DNA of 64,000 bases from Bradyrhizobium quebecense. Its GTDB lineage: Bacteria; Pseudomonadota; Alphaproteobacteria; Rhizobiales; Xanthobacteraceae. The notes beneath the pieces are model-generated. The model made no database searches. It was not told where the DNA came from and saw only the letters and a program-made list of their open reading frames with translations. This document shows positions 28,775 to 39,725 of this stretch, piece by piece. Within the stretch, counting starts at the first letter, position 1. Each line of letters opens with the position of its first letter. Location of the stretch: NCBI RefSeq assembly GCF_013373795.3, contig NZ_CP088022.1, positions 8,191,501 through 8,255,500 of the forward strand, in the 5' to 3' direction. Made by a program: the position numbers and the translations under genes.

Positions 28775-29878
28775 TCAGAGCTCCGCCAGCTCGCCGACAT
28801 GGTCGGCGACCGCGAGCGATGATGTCAGTCCGGGCGATTCGATCCCGAACAGGTTGATCAGGCCCGCGACGCGGTGATCAGCCGGTCCCTGGATCAGGAA
28901 ATCCTGGGTCGCGACCGCCGGCGGCACGATCTTGGGCCGGATTCCCGAATAGCTCGGCATCAGCGCCCCGTCCGGCAGGGTCGGCCAGTATTTCCGGATC
29001 GCCGGATAGAATCGCTCGGCCCGATCAGGGTCGACAGCATAATCGATGTGATCGATCCATTCGACGTCGGGGCCGAACCTCGCCTGTCCGGCCAGGTCGA
29101 GCGTCAGGTGCACGCCGAGCCCGCCGGGCTCCGGCACCGGATAGATCAGGTGCGAGAACGGCGCCCTGGCGCTGCAGCTGAAGTAATTGCCCTTGGCCAG
29201 ATAGGCCGTTGGAATCAACTCGATCGGCATGCCCTCGACGTTGCGCGCGACGGCCGTTGCGCCGAGGCCGGCGGCATTGACCAGGAGATCGCAGGCCAGC
29301 GTCATGGGCGCCGCGCCGCCGGCCTCGATCTCGAACCCGTTGGCCGTGGCCCTGGCGTGGAGCAGCGGCGTATGGAAGGCGAATGCCGCTCCGGCCGCCT
29401 CGGCATCGCCGCGCAGCGCCAGCATGTAGGCATGGCTGTCGATGATCCCGGTGGAGGGCGACAGCAGCGCCGCGTCGCAGTTCAGCGCCGGCTCCAGCGC
29501 GCGGGCCGCCTCGCCGGACAACAGCCGCATGTCGTCGACGCCGTTGGCCTCGGCATGGGCCCGGATCGACTGCAGTTTTTCGGTCTCTTTGGCCGTGGTG
29601 GCGACGATCAGCTTGCCGCAATTCCTGTGCGGGATGCCGTGCTCGGCGCAGTAACGGTAAAGTGCCCGCTTGCCGCTGACGCACATCCGCGCCATCAGGC
29701 TGCCGGCCCGGTAGTAGATGCCGGCGTGGATCACCTCGCTGTTTCGCGACGAGGTGACGGTGCCGATCCCCTCGGCCTCCTCGATCACAATCACTTCGCG
29801 GCCGGCCTGTGCCAGCCGGCGCGCCACCGCGAGGCCGATCACCCCCGCACCGACGACCACACAATCAACCCTGTCCAT
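28775..29878 (-). CDS. FAD-dependent oxidoreductase, LhgO (L-2-hydroxyglutarate oxidase) like
   Basis: This 367-aa DAO-family flavoprotein has the dinucleotide-binding motif [17 protein letters not shown] at the N-terminus with a following acidic VIEEAEGIG. The [14 protein letters not shown] segment is characteristic of L-2-hydroxyglutarate oxidases, as is the C-terminal GIRPKIVPP and [15 protein letters not shown]. It would oxidise L-2-hydroxyglutarate, or a related 2-hydroxyacid, to the keto acid. It is somewhat shorter than E. coli LhgO. It stands alone, divergent from the PAS-GGDEF-EAL gene. Confidence 0.83.
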   Translation of the reverse strand: MDRVDCVVVGAGVIGLAVARRLAQAGREVIVIEEAEGIGTVTSSRNSEVIHAGIYYRAGSLMARMCVSGKRALYRYCAEHGIPHRNCGKLIVATTAKETEKLQSIRAHAEANGVDDMRLLSGEAARALEPALNCDAALLSPSTGIIDSHAYMLALRGDAEAAGAAFAFHTPLLHARATANGFEIEAGGAAPMTLACDLLVNAAGLGATAVARNVEGMPIELIPTAYLAKGNYFSCSARAPFSHLIYPVPEPGGLGVHLTLDLAGQARFGPDVEWIDHIDYAVDPDRAERFYPAIRKYWPTLPDGALMPSYSGIRPKIVPPAVATQDFLIQGPADHRVAGLINLFGIESPGLTSSLAVADHVGELAEL

Positions 29879-30151
29879 CTCGTCCTTCAGATCCGAACAT
29901 TTCCGCGCAGCCAGGCCCGTGCCGTCGCCGCCAACATCGTTCAGCCGATCCGGTCGCTTTCGGCAAGTGCTTATCAGGCAAGTGCTTGGGCTATCTCAAA
30001 TGGTTGGAGATCCATGCTCTGTTAATGGCGCATTAATCATGTCAGGGCAATTGCCGTACATTAAGTGGCATTTCCCGGTTGCATCCGCACGCGTTTACCC
30101 GATCCAAACCGCCAGAGCCGGACACTCGCCCCGGTAATCCGCGGGTGATTG

Positions 30152-32830
30152 ATGGCTGGCAGGAAGTGGCAGGCGGGCGGGAAGAATTCGATTCCGGCAA
30201 GGGCCGTCCTTTGCCTGATCGCCGCCGTCGTGCCGGTCGGTGCAGCCCGGGCCGCCTTCGCCCCGTCGACCTATCTTGGTGACCTCGATCCCGGTGTGGT
30301 CTGGGAGCTGCTGATCGGCAGCGTGGTGGTTGCCTCCTTCCTCGGCGCGGTCGGGCTGTGGATCCTTTCGGCCCTGCGCAAGGCCAAGCGCGCGCAACTG
30401 CGGCGCAACGCCTTCGTGTCGTCCGCCCTCAACCATCTGAACCAGGGCGTGGTGATGACCGATGCGCGTGAGCGCATCGTGTTCTGCAACGACCGCTATC
30501 TCGACATCTACGGCCTGTCGCGCGCCGACATCGGGCGCAACATGACCGGCACCGAGCTATTGGAGCTGCGCCGCGACCGCGGCGTGCTCGACATCAGCGC
30601 CGAGGATTTCTTCGCCAGGGCCGCAGCGCCCGATGGGCTGGTCACCGAACTGCCCGGCGGCCGATCGGTGCTGGTGAAATATTTTCCGCTGCCGAACGGC
30701 GGCTCGGTCACGACCCATCTCGATTGCACCGACCAGCGCAAGCTGTCGCGCAAGCTCGCCTCGACCACGCAATTCCTCGAATCCGTGCTCGACAACGTCC
30801 CGGTCTGCGTCGCGGCCAAGAACATCGAGGACGGCCGCTACATCTTCGCCAATCGCGCGTTCGAGCGCTTCTCGCGCTTCTCGCGCGATCACATCGTGGG
30901 CAAGCGCGCCGACGAGATCTTCCGTCCCGAGACCGCCGTCAGTATCGACACCGCCGACCGCGCCGCGCTGGACGCGCCGGAAGGCTATCACCGCAGCGAA
31001 TTCTTCGTCGAACGCGGCTCGGAGAGGCGCATCCTGGCGTCGAACCGCGTGATCGCCCGCAACGAGGCTGGCGATCCGGAATTCCTGATCGCGCTGTTCG
31101 AGGACGTCACCGACCGCCGTTCGCTGTCGCGCGAGCTCGAGAACAACAAGAAATTCCTCGAGCTCGTGGTCGACAACATCCCGGTCTCGCTGATCGTGCA
31201 GCGCGTCAGCGACGGCCGCTATCTCCTGGCCAACCGCAGCGCCGAGACGATCCTCAACCGCCGCCGCGAAGACGCCGCCGGGCTCACCGCTTCCGACATC
31301 TTCAATGCGCGCGAAGCCAAGCTGATCGTCGCCCGCGACGAGGCTGCGATCAGGAAGCGCAGCATGATCGCCGAGGAGCACCCGATCTCGACCAAGGACG
31401 GCCTGCGGCTGTTCCTGACCCGCCGCATGACCGTGCTCGACGACCATGGCGAGCCGCAATATCTGATCAAGACCCATGAGGACGTTACCGACCGGCGCCA
31501 GACCGAGTCGCGCATGGCGCACATGGCCTATCATGACGGCCTGACCGATCTGCCGAACCGCGCCGCCTTCCTGCAGGCGCTGACCCAGATGATCGAGGCT
31601 TGCGACGGCACCGACGAGGAGTTCGCCGTGCTCTGCGTCGACCTCGACGGGCTGAAGGAGATCAACGACGTCTACGGCCACGCGATGGGCGACAAGGTGC
31701 TGATCGAAGTCGCGCAGCGCTTGCAGACCGTGGCGCGCGGCGGCGTGGTTGCGCGGCTGTCCGGCGACGAATTCGGCCTCATCATCGACGGCAAGCAGCC
31801 GGCCGCCGGCATTGCGCTGGCCGAGCAGGCCGCCGAGGCGTTGGGTGAGGATTTCGCGATCGACGGCAAATCGGTGCGCACCGGCCTCACCACCGGCATC
31901 GCGGTGTTCCCGCACAACGGATCCGACGCCGCCTCTCTGCTGGCCAATTCGGGCGCGGCGCTGTTCCGCGCCAAGGCCAAGTCGCGCGGCACGATCTCGA
32001 TCTTCGAGCCGGAGATGGACCAGCAGATCCGCGATCGCCGCGTGCTGCATCAGGAGCTGTCGGTCGCGATCAAGAACGGCGAATTGTCGCTCTACTATCA
32101 GCCGCAGGCGGCCACCGGCGCGAGCGTTGCGGGCAGCCAGATCATCGGCTTCGAGGCGCTGGCGCGCTGGCACCATCCGGTACGCGGCTTCGTGCCGCCC
32201 AGTGACTTCATTCCGCTCGCGGAAGAAAGCGGCCTGATCGTCGAGATGGGCGAATGGATTTTGCGCGAAGCCTGCCGTGAGGCTGCCTCCTGGGCGGTGC
32301 CGATGCAGGTCGCCGTGAACCTGTCGCCGGCGCAGTTCACCCATGGCGACCTCGTCGGGCTCGTCCATTCGATCCTGCTCGAGACCGGGCTGACGCCCGA
32401 TCGCCTCGAGCTTGAAATCACTGAGGGCGTGCTGATCGAGGATTTCGACCGCGGCCTGTCGTTGCTGCGGCGGCTGAAGGCGCTCGGCGTGCGCATCTCG
32501 ATGGATGATTTCGGCAGCGGCTATTCCTCGCTGAGCTATCTGCAGGCGTTTCCGTTCGACAAGATCAAGATCGACCGCGCCTTCGTCATCAATCTCGGCC
32601 GCAATCCGCAATCGGCCGCGATCGTCCGCGCGGTCATCGATCTCGGTCACGGCCTCGAAATGTCGATCGTCGCCGAAGGCGTCGAGACCGAGGCGCAGCT
32701 CAGCTTCCTCTCCGAAGAAGGTTGCGACGCGGTGCAGGGCTATCTGATCGGCCGGCCCGCCCCGATCGGTCAATTTGCCGCGCTGGTCGGCGGCGACCGG
32801 CTGGCCGAAACCGTGCGCAGAGCCGGGTAA
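30152..32830 (+). CDS. Membrane PAS-GGDEF-EAL cyclic di-GMP signalling protein
   Basis: This protein of about 892 aa has an N-terminal signal-like helix and a second helix (WELLIGSVVVASFLGAVGLW, about residues 50-70). Three PAS domains follow (about 95-190, 200-320, 325-440). The GGDEF domain (about 455-615) has the variant motif RLSGDEFGLI, Ser replacing the first Gly, which many active cyclases tolerate. The EAL domain (about 630-880) keeps GFEALARW, the DDFGSGYSSLSYL loop and EGVETEAQL, so phosphodiesterase activity is likely. The TTG at 30149 is also in frame, but the ATG at 30152 is preferred. The sensed signal is unknown. Confidence 0.92.
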   Translation: MAGRKWQAGGKNSIPARAVLCLIAAVVPVGAARAAFAPSTYLGDLDPGVVWELLIGSVVVASFLGAVGLWILSALRKAKRAQLRRNAFVSSALNHLNQGVVMTDARERIVFCNDRYLDIYGLSRADIGRNMTGTELLELRRDRGVLDISAEDFFARAAAPDGLVTELPGGRSVLVKYFPLPNGGSVTTHLDCTDQRKLSRKLASTTQFLESVLDNVPVCVAAKNIEDGRYIFANRAFERFSRFSRDHIVGKRADEIFRPETAVSIDTADRAALDAPEGYHRSEFFVERGSERRILASNRVIARNEAGDPEFLIALFEDVTDRRSLSRELENNKKFLELVVDNIPVSLIVQRVSDGRYLLANRSAETILNRRREDAAGLTASDIFNAREAKLIVARDEAAIRKRSMIAEEHPISTKDGLRLFLTRRMTVLDDHGEPQYLIKTHEDVTDRRQTESRMAHMAYHDGLTDLPNRAAFLQALTQMIEACDGTDEEFAVLCVDLDGLKEINDVYGHAMGDKVLIEVAQRLQTVARGGVVARLSGDEFGLIIDGKQPAAGIALAEQAAEALGEDFAIDGKSVRTGLTTGIAVFPHNGSDAASLLANSGAALFRAKAKSRGTISIFEPEMDQQIRDRRVLHQELSVAIKNGELSLYYQPQAATGASVAGSQIIGFEALARWHHPVRGFVPPSDFIPLAEESGLIVEMGEWILREACREAASWAVPMQVAVNLSPAQFTHGDLVGLVHSILLETGLTPDRLELEITEGVLIEDFDRGLSLLRRLKALGVRISMDDFGSGYSSLSYLQAFPFDKIKIDRAFVINLGRNPQSAAIVRAVIDLGHGLEMSIVAEGVETEAQLSFLSEEGCDAVQGYLIGRPAPIGQFAALVGGDRLAETVRRAG

Positions 32831-33187
32831 ATTGGCCTGAACCGTCGGACCGGCCCGGCCGGCGGCGCTTGCCATCTGCTGCGCGTCCGGCTAAATCTCG
32901 GCCCACCACATCATTTCAGCCGAGAAAGGAGGGCTGCGTCGTGGCGAGATTCACTGATCCCCACCTCAAGCGTGGCCCCGTCAACGCCTTGCAAATGCGT
33001 TTGCAGGGCTGACCGGAAACTCGGACAAAATCTCTTCCTGGTCTGCCCTTCGTGGCCGTGCGGCGTCGAACCTTTGAGCGTTCGCGCCTGCATTTGAATC
33101 CCTCGCCGCGGTTCGACACGCACATCCGATGATGGCTGGACGCCTCTGGATGACGTCGTGATCGCCGGCAAGACCAGAGACTTGATC
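32831..33187 (+). promoter_or_regulatory. Leader region of the ABC-F gene with a short ORF and hairpins
   Basis: This untranslated stretch follows the c-di-GMP gene. It contains a strong ribosome-binding site AAAGGAGGG (32925-32933), a 23-codon ORF, a TGCAAA/TTTGCA hairpin at the end of that ORF (32990-33005), and an 8-bp stem GTCGAACC/GGTTCGAC (33065-33072 with 33110-33117). The layout resembles attenuation leaders found before resistance-type ABC-F genes, but that is inference. Confidence 0.4.
32941..33012 (+). CDS. Putative leader peptide, 23 aa
   Basis: GTG at 32941 to TGA at 33012 encodes VARFTDPHLKRGPVNALQMR and three more residues. The Shine-Dalgarno site AAAGGAGGG sits 7 bases before the GTG, unusually strong for this window. 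No other reading frame here looks coding. It ends about 175 nt before the favoured ABC-F start. It could equally be chance. Confidence 0.35.
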   Translation: MARFTDPHLKRGPVNALQMRLQG

Positions 33188-34711
<1,524 letters not shown>

Positions 34712-35047
34712 CGATGGAGTCAGATTGGATAGCCGTCGCGAAGGACTGTGTGCCTCTCCCGCTTGCGAGGCCGTCGCAGGAGGAGCGCTGCCAAAATATC
34801 GAAAACAACCCCATGCAAAGTAGCCGGCGGCGGCCGGCGTTCGAGCAGGCTACTTGACACGTCGGGCAACTCAGAGGCATTCTTCCAATATTCCGAAATC
34901 ATGCAAGCGTCGCTCGCGCAAGCGGGAGAGGTGGAGTGTGCCGTGAGACCGCTTCACCCAGACATCATGTCGTTCAGCGCCACGCCTTGACGCAATTTGG
35001 GTGCGAACACGTATTTCGTTCGCATTGAAATGCGATAGGCGTTGGGC
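34712..35047. repeat. Geneless stretch with a 15-bp inverted-repeat element
   Basis: CCTCTCCCGCTTGCG (34753-34767) recurs as its exact complement CGCAAGCGGGAGAGG (34917-34931), about 150 bases apart. The enclosed sequence contains short stretches (CAAAATATCGAAAACAACCC) that I believe recur in bradyrhizobial intergenic DNA. This may be a remnant of a small palindromic mobile element. Nothing coding is convincing here. The glpD promoter should lie between the right arm and 35047. Confidence 0.5.
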
Positions 35048-36514
35048 ATGGCGGACTGTGACGTCGCGATCATCGGCGGTGGGCTGAACGGCACGAGCAT
35101 TGCGCGTGATGCGGCCGGCCGCGGCCTGCGCGTGATCCTGCTGGAGCAGGGCGATCTCGGCTCCGGCGCGTCGCAGGCCTCGCCGCGGCTGGTCCATGGC
35201 GATCTGGCCGGGCTGGAGCGGCGGGAGTTCTTCCGCGTCCGTCGGGCGCTCAGGGAACGCGACGTCTGGCTGCGCATCGCGCCGCATCTGGTGCGGCCGG
35301 CGCGCTTTGCGATCCCGGCGCATGCCGACGAGCGGCCGCCGTGGCAATTGCGGTCGTTGCTGCTGCTCTATGAGCGTTTGGCCTCGCGCAGCGGCCTGCC
35401 GCGCTCGACGACGCTGGATGTCACCCACCATCCGGTCGGCAATGCGTTGAAGCGGCCGTTCGGAACCGCGTTCGAATATTCCGACTGCGTTGTCGACGAT
35501 TCGCGGCTCGTCGTGCTCAACGCGGTCGATGCCGCGGCGCGCGGCGCCGATATTCGCACCGGCGCGCGCGTGACCCGGGCCGAGCGCGGCGAGACCTGGC
35601 GGCTGGTCGCGATCGACCGCGGCTATCGGCGGGTGATCACGGCGCGGTCGCTGGTCAACGCGACCGGTGCGTGGACCGCGTCCGTCGCCGACACCGTGTT
35701 GCGCGTGCCGGCGCCACCGCTTGCGACCGTGCAGATCAGCCAGATCGTGGTGCGCCGCCTGTTCGACTGCGACAACGTCTATGCGTTCCAGAACTCCGAC
35801 GGACAATTGATCTTCGCCAGCCCCTATGAGCGCGACTTCACCCTGATCGGCAGTGTCAGTCATGCCTTCAAGGGCGATCCCGCCATTGTCGCGATGGGCG
35901 TGCGCGAAGTGGCCTATCTCTGCGACGCGGCCAATCGCTATTTTCGCGAGCAGATCACCCCGGCCGATGTGCTGCGAACGATTTCCGGCGCCAATTCCGT
36001 CGTCGCTCCCGCGCGCCGGCGCAGCAGCGATGGCGCCGCATCGCTCGACTTCAGGCGCGGCAAGGCACCGCTGCTCACTATCTTCGGCGGCGATGTCACC
36101 ACCTCGCGGCGCCGTGCCGAGCGGGCGGTGTCGGAGTTCACGCGGTTCTATCCGATGACGCCGCGCTGGACCGCAACCGTGCCGCTGCCGGGCGGCGAAT
36201 TCGCGTGGCAGCGCTTCGAGACCGAGGTCGACATCGCGCGCGACCGCTGGCGCTTCCTGGGCGAGGACGAGGCGCGGCGGCTGGTGGCCGCCTACGGGCT
36301 GAACGTGAAGGATATCCTGGGCGAGGCGAAGCAGAAGGTCGATCTCGGTCCGGCCTTCGGTCCGGAACTGACTGGAGCTGAGGTGCGCTACCTCATGCAC
36401 AAGGAATGGGCGCGCTTTCCCGACGATATCCTGTGGCGCCGCTCCAAGCTCGGCCTGACCATGCCGCAAGCCGATCAGGATGCGCTCGCGGCGTTCATGG
36501 CGAAGCTGGATTGA
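35048..36514 (+). CDS. glpD: Aerobic glycerol-3-phosphate dehydrogenase
   Basis: This protein of about 488 aa is a FAD-dependent dehydrogenase that oxidises glycerol-3-phosphate to dihydroxyacetone phosphate and feeds electrons to quinone. The FAD site is DVAIIGGGLNGTSIARDAAGRG, near the N-terminus. The conserved GSGASQASPRLVHGDLAGLE, the ATGAWTA segment and the GGDVTTSRRRAE region are present. The C-terminal domain reads AEVRYLMHKEWARFPDDILWRRSKLGL. It can start at TTG 35042 or ATG 35048; the ATG is taken. No glpK or glpR is nearby, so it is an isolated gene. Confidence 0.92.
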   Translation: MADCDVAIIGGGLNGTSIARDAAGRGLRVILLEQGDLGSGASQASPRLVHGDLAGLERREFFRVRRALRERDVWLRIAPHLVRPARFAIPAHADERPPWQLRSLLLLYERLASRSGLPRSTTLDVTHHPVGNALKRPFGTAFEYSDCVVDDSRLVVLNAVDAAARGADIRTGARVTRAERGETWRLVAIDRGYRRVITARSLVNATGAWTASVADTVLRVPAPPLATVQISQIVVRRLFDCDNVYAFQNSDGQLIFASPYERDFTLIGSVSHAFKGDPAIVAMGVREVAYLCDAANRYFREQITPADVLRTISGANSVVAPARRRSSDGAASLDFRRGKAPLLTIFGGDVTTSRRRAERAVSEFTRFYPMTPRWTATVPLPGGEFAWQRFETEVDIARDRWRFLGEDEARRLVAAYGLNVKDILGEAKQKVDLGPAFGPELTGAEVRYLMHKEWARFPDDILWRRSKLGLTMPQADQDALAAFMAKLD

Positions 36515-36521
36515 GTTTCGG

Positions 36522-37832
36522 CTATTGCCTTGCCGCCTCCTGTGACCAGGCGAGGTCACGCTTGGATGGACGGCGATGCAGCCGCTCCGAGATCAGGCCC
36601 GTTGCTTGCTGGCCCTGGCCGGCGCGGAGGCACGCGACGATGAAGGTGTCCTCCCACAATTCGCGTTGCGCATGGCTGCCGCCGATCCGCACCAGTTCGG
36701 GCATCAGCGGCGCCAGGATGCGCACGGCGCGCTCATGGTCGCCGGCAGCGAAGGCGGCAACGCCCCGGCCGAGCCCGATCGCGGCAGGGCCGGGCGCCAG
36801 CTTGCCGTCGGCATCGCGCGCCGCCATCTCGGCCAGCCGCGTCTCCAGCGCATCGTTGTTGGTCGTGGCTGCGACCAGGGCGTGGTGCACGTCGGCGAAA
36901 TGCGCGCCGGCCTTCGGGAAGTAGCCGTCGCCATAGGCGGCGACATCGTTCCAGTGCGGCTCGAGGCCGGTCTTGCCGGCGACCGACAGCCGCCACAGCA
37001 GCGAGGCCGTGTCGGTATAGATATTGAGCGGCGGATAGGGCCGGTTGGCCGGCTTGATGTGCTGCTCGTAGATGTCGAGCGCGCTGTCGGCGTCGCCTTC
37101 CTCGATCGCGATCAGAGCGAGGTGCCAGGCGAGATGGCCCTGCAGGAAGCTGGTGCGATCATTCGCCGGCAGCCATGCGGAGAGGAAGCTGCGGCCTTCC
37201 GCCGCGTCGCCTTGCTCGAACAGCGCATGCGCCACCGCGTGCGCGGCGCCGGCGTTCTCCGGCTTCAACGCATAGCCGCGCTCGGTGATGGCGCGGCCCG
37301 AGACGAGGTCGCCGGCCTCGGTCTTGGACCAGCCGAGATAGGTGAGGAACCACCAATCGTCGCCATAGTCGCTGGCGTAACGTTCGGAAATTGCGAGCCG
37401 GGCGGCGTCATGGTCGGACCGGCCGGAGAAGGCATAGAGGCCGAAGGCGCCGAGCAGCAGCGAGAGTATCTGCGCATCGCGCGGATATTCGGCGAGATGC
37501 TGCTCGGCCGCGGTCATCGCCTTCTTGCCCTGGCCCTCGATCACGGACGCGATGATCTCGATGTGCTGGCGCTCGCGCGGGCTCGCGGCCGCCGCCAGCC
37601 GCCGCGCATCGTTCGCCTTGGCGCGGGCCTTGGCGCCCTCCATGTTGAGCTGATGCACGCGGGCACGGCCGAGATGGGCCAACGCGAAATCGGGGTCCTC
37701 GGCGATCGCCGCCTCGAACGCCGCATCGGCGCCGTGCAGCGCCGCCAGCATGCGATCGACGCCGTCGACATAATAAGCGGCGGCGCGGTCCGAGGTGGTC
37801 GTCAGCGGCAGGCCGTAGCGGTCGCAAATCAT
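36522..37832 (-). CDS. TPR protein of TTC38 type
   Basis: This 436-aa soluble helical protein contains tetratricopeptide-like repeats throughout. It resembles the tetratricopeptide repeat protein 38 family, with AAYYVDGVDRMLA, FALAHLGRARVHQ, ASPRERQHIEIIAS and a conserved GYFPKAGAHFADVHHALV segment near residue 310. The family is found in bacteria and animals and its biochemical role is undefined. It converges on glpD with only 7 bp between stops and is divergent from the serine hydrolase gene across about 260 bp. Confidence 0.85.
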   Translation of the reverse strand: MICDRYGLPLTTTSDRAAAYYVDGVDRMLAALHGADAAFEAAIAEDPDFALAHLGRARVHQLNMEGAKARAKANDARRLAAAASPRERQHIEIIASVIEGQGKKAMTAAEQHLAEYPRDAQILSLLLGAFGLYAFSGRSDHDAARLAISERYASDYGDDWWFLTYLGWSKTEAGDLVSGRAITERGYALKPENAGAAHAVAHALFEQGDAAEGRSFLSAWLPANDRTSFLQGHLAWHLALIAIEEGDADSALDIYEQHIKPANRPYPPLNIYTDTASLLWRLSVAGKTGLEPHWNDVAAYGDGYFPKAGAHFADVHHALVAATTNNDALETRLAEMAARDADGKLAPGPAAIGLGRGVAAFAAGDHERAVRILAPLMPELVRIGGSHAQRELWEDTFIVACLRAGQGQQATGLISERLHRRPSKRDLAWSQEAARQ

Positions 37833-38094
37833 CGGTTGTCCTCCCGAATTCGGCTGCGAAGTCTAGGGCATGTACTGATAAAGGCAACGAGCCTCGTCGG
37901 GCTCACGTCTGCTTAGCCTTCAACAACATCGCAAGAGCGGAAATAACCGGAGGTCCGAGTTGGGCCAACAACGTGTCGGCGGGAATCCAAAGAAAATACT
38001 GCAATACACGTTCTGCAATGGGCGTTCTGCATAGTTTCGTTAATGAGTATTGTGCTGCGATCAGGTCAAGCTCGCCGCGTGTGGGGACCGTCCA

Positions 38095-39486
38095 ATGCAT
38101 ATTCGCCAGATTATTTTCGCCGTCGTGCTGCTCGGCACTTTGCTTCGGTTCGGGCCTGCGGCAGCAGAAGATGGCTTCCCGGCAGCGGAGTGGGAGCGCG
38201 TCACCCCTGCAGAATTGGGCTGGTCAGAAACCGAATTGGCCCAAGCGCGATCCTTTTCGGATCAGATTCGCTCAAGCGCGGTTGTGATCGTTCAGCACGG
38301 AAAGGTGGTGGCCGAGTGGGGCAATACGACGAAGCCAATGGAACTCGCTTCGATCCGCAAGAGCCTGCTCAGCGCCCTGACCGGCATCGCAGTGTCGGAT
38401 CACCTGATCAACCCCGACAGCACGCTTGGCGAACTCGGCATCGACGATAATCCGCCTGGCTTGACCGGGAGCGAGAAGGGCGCGACGGTGCGCGAACTCC
38501 TCGAAGCGCGTTCCGGGGTCTACCACGCGGCGCTCTACGAGACGCCGGACATGGCCAAGATGAGACCGCCGCGCGGCAGCCACCCGCCCGGCACCTTCTG
38601 GTATTACAACAATTGGGACTTCAACGCGCTAGGCACGATCTACGAACACGCAACTGGCACCGGCATCTTCGAGGCGCTCGACCAAAAGATCGCAAAGCCA
38701 ATCGGCATGCAGGACTACCGGCCACAGGATGGTAGCTACGTCCGCGGCGAAGCGTCCATCCACCCCGCGTATGCGATCCGCATGAGCGCACGGGACTTGG
38801 CGCGTTTTGCACTTCTCTATCTGCACAAAGGCAATTGGGCCGGACACCAGATCGTGCCGCGGGAGTGGGTGGAAGAGAGCACGCGCAGCTATTCGAGAGC
38901 ATCGTTCGGGATGGGCTATGGCTATCTCTGGTGGATCGGTTTTCTGAGCGGTGACGTTGCGCCTACGGTGACTTTACCGGAGGGCAGCTTTTTGGCCGAA
39001 GGGTTCGGCGGCCAGTACGCCTTGGTCGTTCCCGCACTCGACCTCGTCGTGGTGCATCGTGTCGACCAAGACACGCCCTTCACCGAACCTTCTATGCGTA
39101 GTATTGGCAGGCTCTTCTGGCTGATCCTGAAGGCCGAGGGCTATGATCCGGGGCCCGATGCCTCGCTCATCGCAGCAACCGGCGAAAGACCGACAGGTGA
39201 GACCCTGGCCGCAAAATTCAAGGGCAAGACGATCAGCTTCGGTCCGAAGCTCAGGAATGGTCCGTTATCCATGCGATTCGAGCCCGACGGCCGGATGACT
39301 TATCCGCACTGGGACGAGTCCTTTGGACCTGCAACCGGGACATGGGCGGTCGCGGAGGATAAGCTCTGTATCTTGATCTCGGCTGCTAGACGTCGTTGCT
39401 ACATTCCAGTGCTGAACGGTGAACAGATTGAGTTGTTCGACCAGCTTGGCGTCATGCAAATCGCCGGGGTGGCGCCGCCTCAGTGA
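38095..39486 (+). CDS. Exported serine hydrolase, beta-lactamase class C family
   Basis: This protein of about 463 aa has a signal peptide (cleavage after GPAAA, about residue 26). The catalytic SxxK motif is SIRKSLL (about residue 96), and the YxN-type motif is WYYNNWDFNALG. The C-terminal section past about residue 360 is a beta-rich extra domain. The family includes esterases, peptidases and penicillin-binding-like proteins; the substrate is unknown. The longer frame from 38050 is rejected because the ATG at 38095 begins the signal. By eye the GC content and codon choice (more A/T third positions) differ from neighbours, suggesting acquisition. Confidence 0.83.
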   Translation: MHIRQIIFAVVLLGTLLRFGPAAAEDGFPAAEWERVTPAELGWSETELAQARSFSDQIRSSAVVIVQHGKVVAEWGNTTKPMELASIRKSLLSALTGIAVSDHLINPDSTLGELGIDDNPPGLTGSEKGATVRELLEARSGVYHAALYETPDMAKMRPPRGSHPPGTFWYYNNWDFNALGTIYEHATGTGIFEALDQKIAKPIGMQDYRPQDGSYVRGEASIHPAYAIRMSARDLARFALLYLHKGNWAGHQIVPREWVEESTRSYSRASFGMGYGYLWWIGFLSGDVAPTVTLPEGSFLAEGFGGQYALVVPALDLVVVHRVDQDTPFTEPSMRSIGRLFWLILKAEGYDPGPDASLIAATGERPTGETLAAKFKGKTISFGPKLRNGPLSMRFEPDGRMTYPHWDESFGPATGTWAVAEDKLCILISAARRRCYIPVLNGEQIELFDQLGVMQIAGVAPPQ

Positions 39487-39725
39487 TCTGCTTGCAGCAA
39501 TCGGCTCGCGACGTCCGTTCAGGGTCCAAAGCGTAACGTTCAGATTGAGCAAGTGCCTTCCGGTTTGTACCTCAAAGCCGACGCAACGCATTGATGGCCC
39601 GCCCCAGCAGAGGCGCGGAGGCCGACAATATTGCGGGAGATGTCCGTGAGGCGGTTGAGCCGGTGGCGATCCGCCGCTAGCTTGCCGCCAGGATTGGACC
39701 TTGCGGGGAATCGGGGCTTGCGGAC

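Noticed and set aside
31738..31790. SGDEF motif as an inactive cyclase site
   Set aside because: Ser or Ala at the first position of the motif is found in active diguanylate cyclases, so inactivity cannot be claimed.
37903..38100. 65-codon minus-strand frame upstream of the serine hydrolase gene
   Set aside because: It has a plausible start but no recognisable domain or ribosome-binding site, and it overlaps the divergent promoter region.
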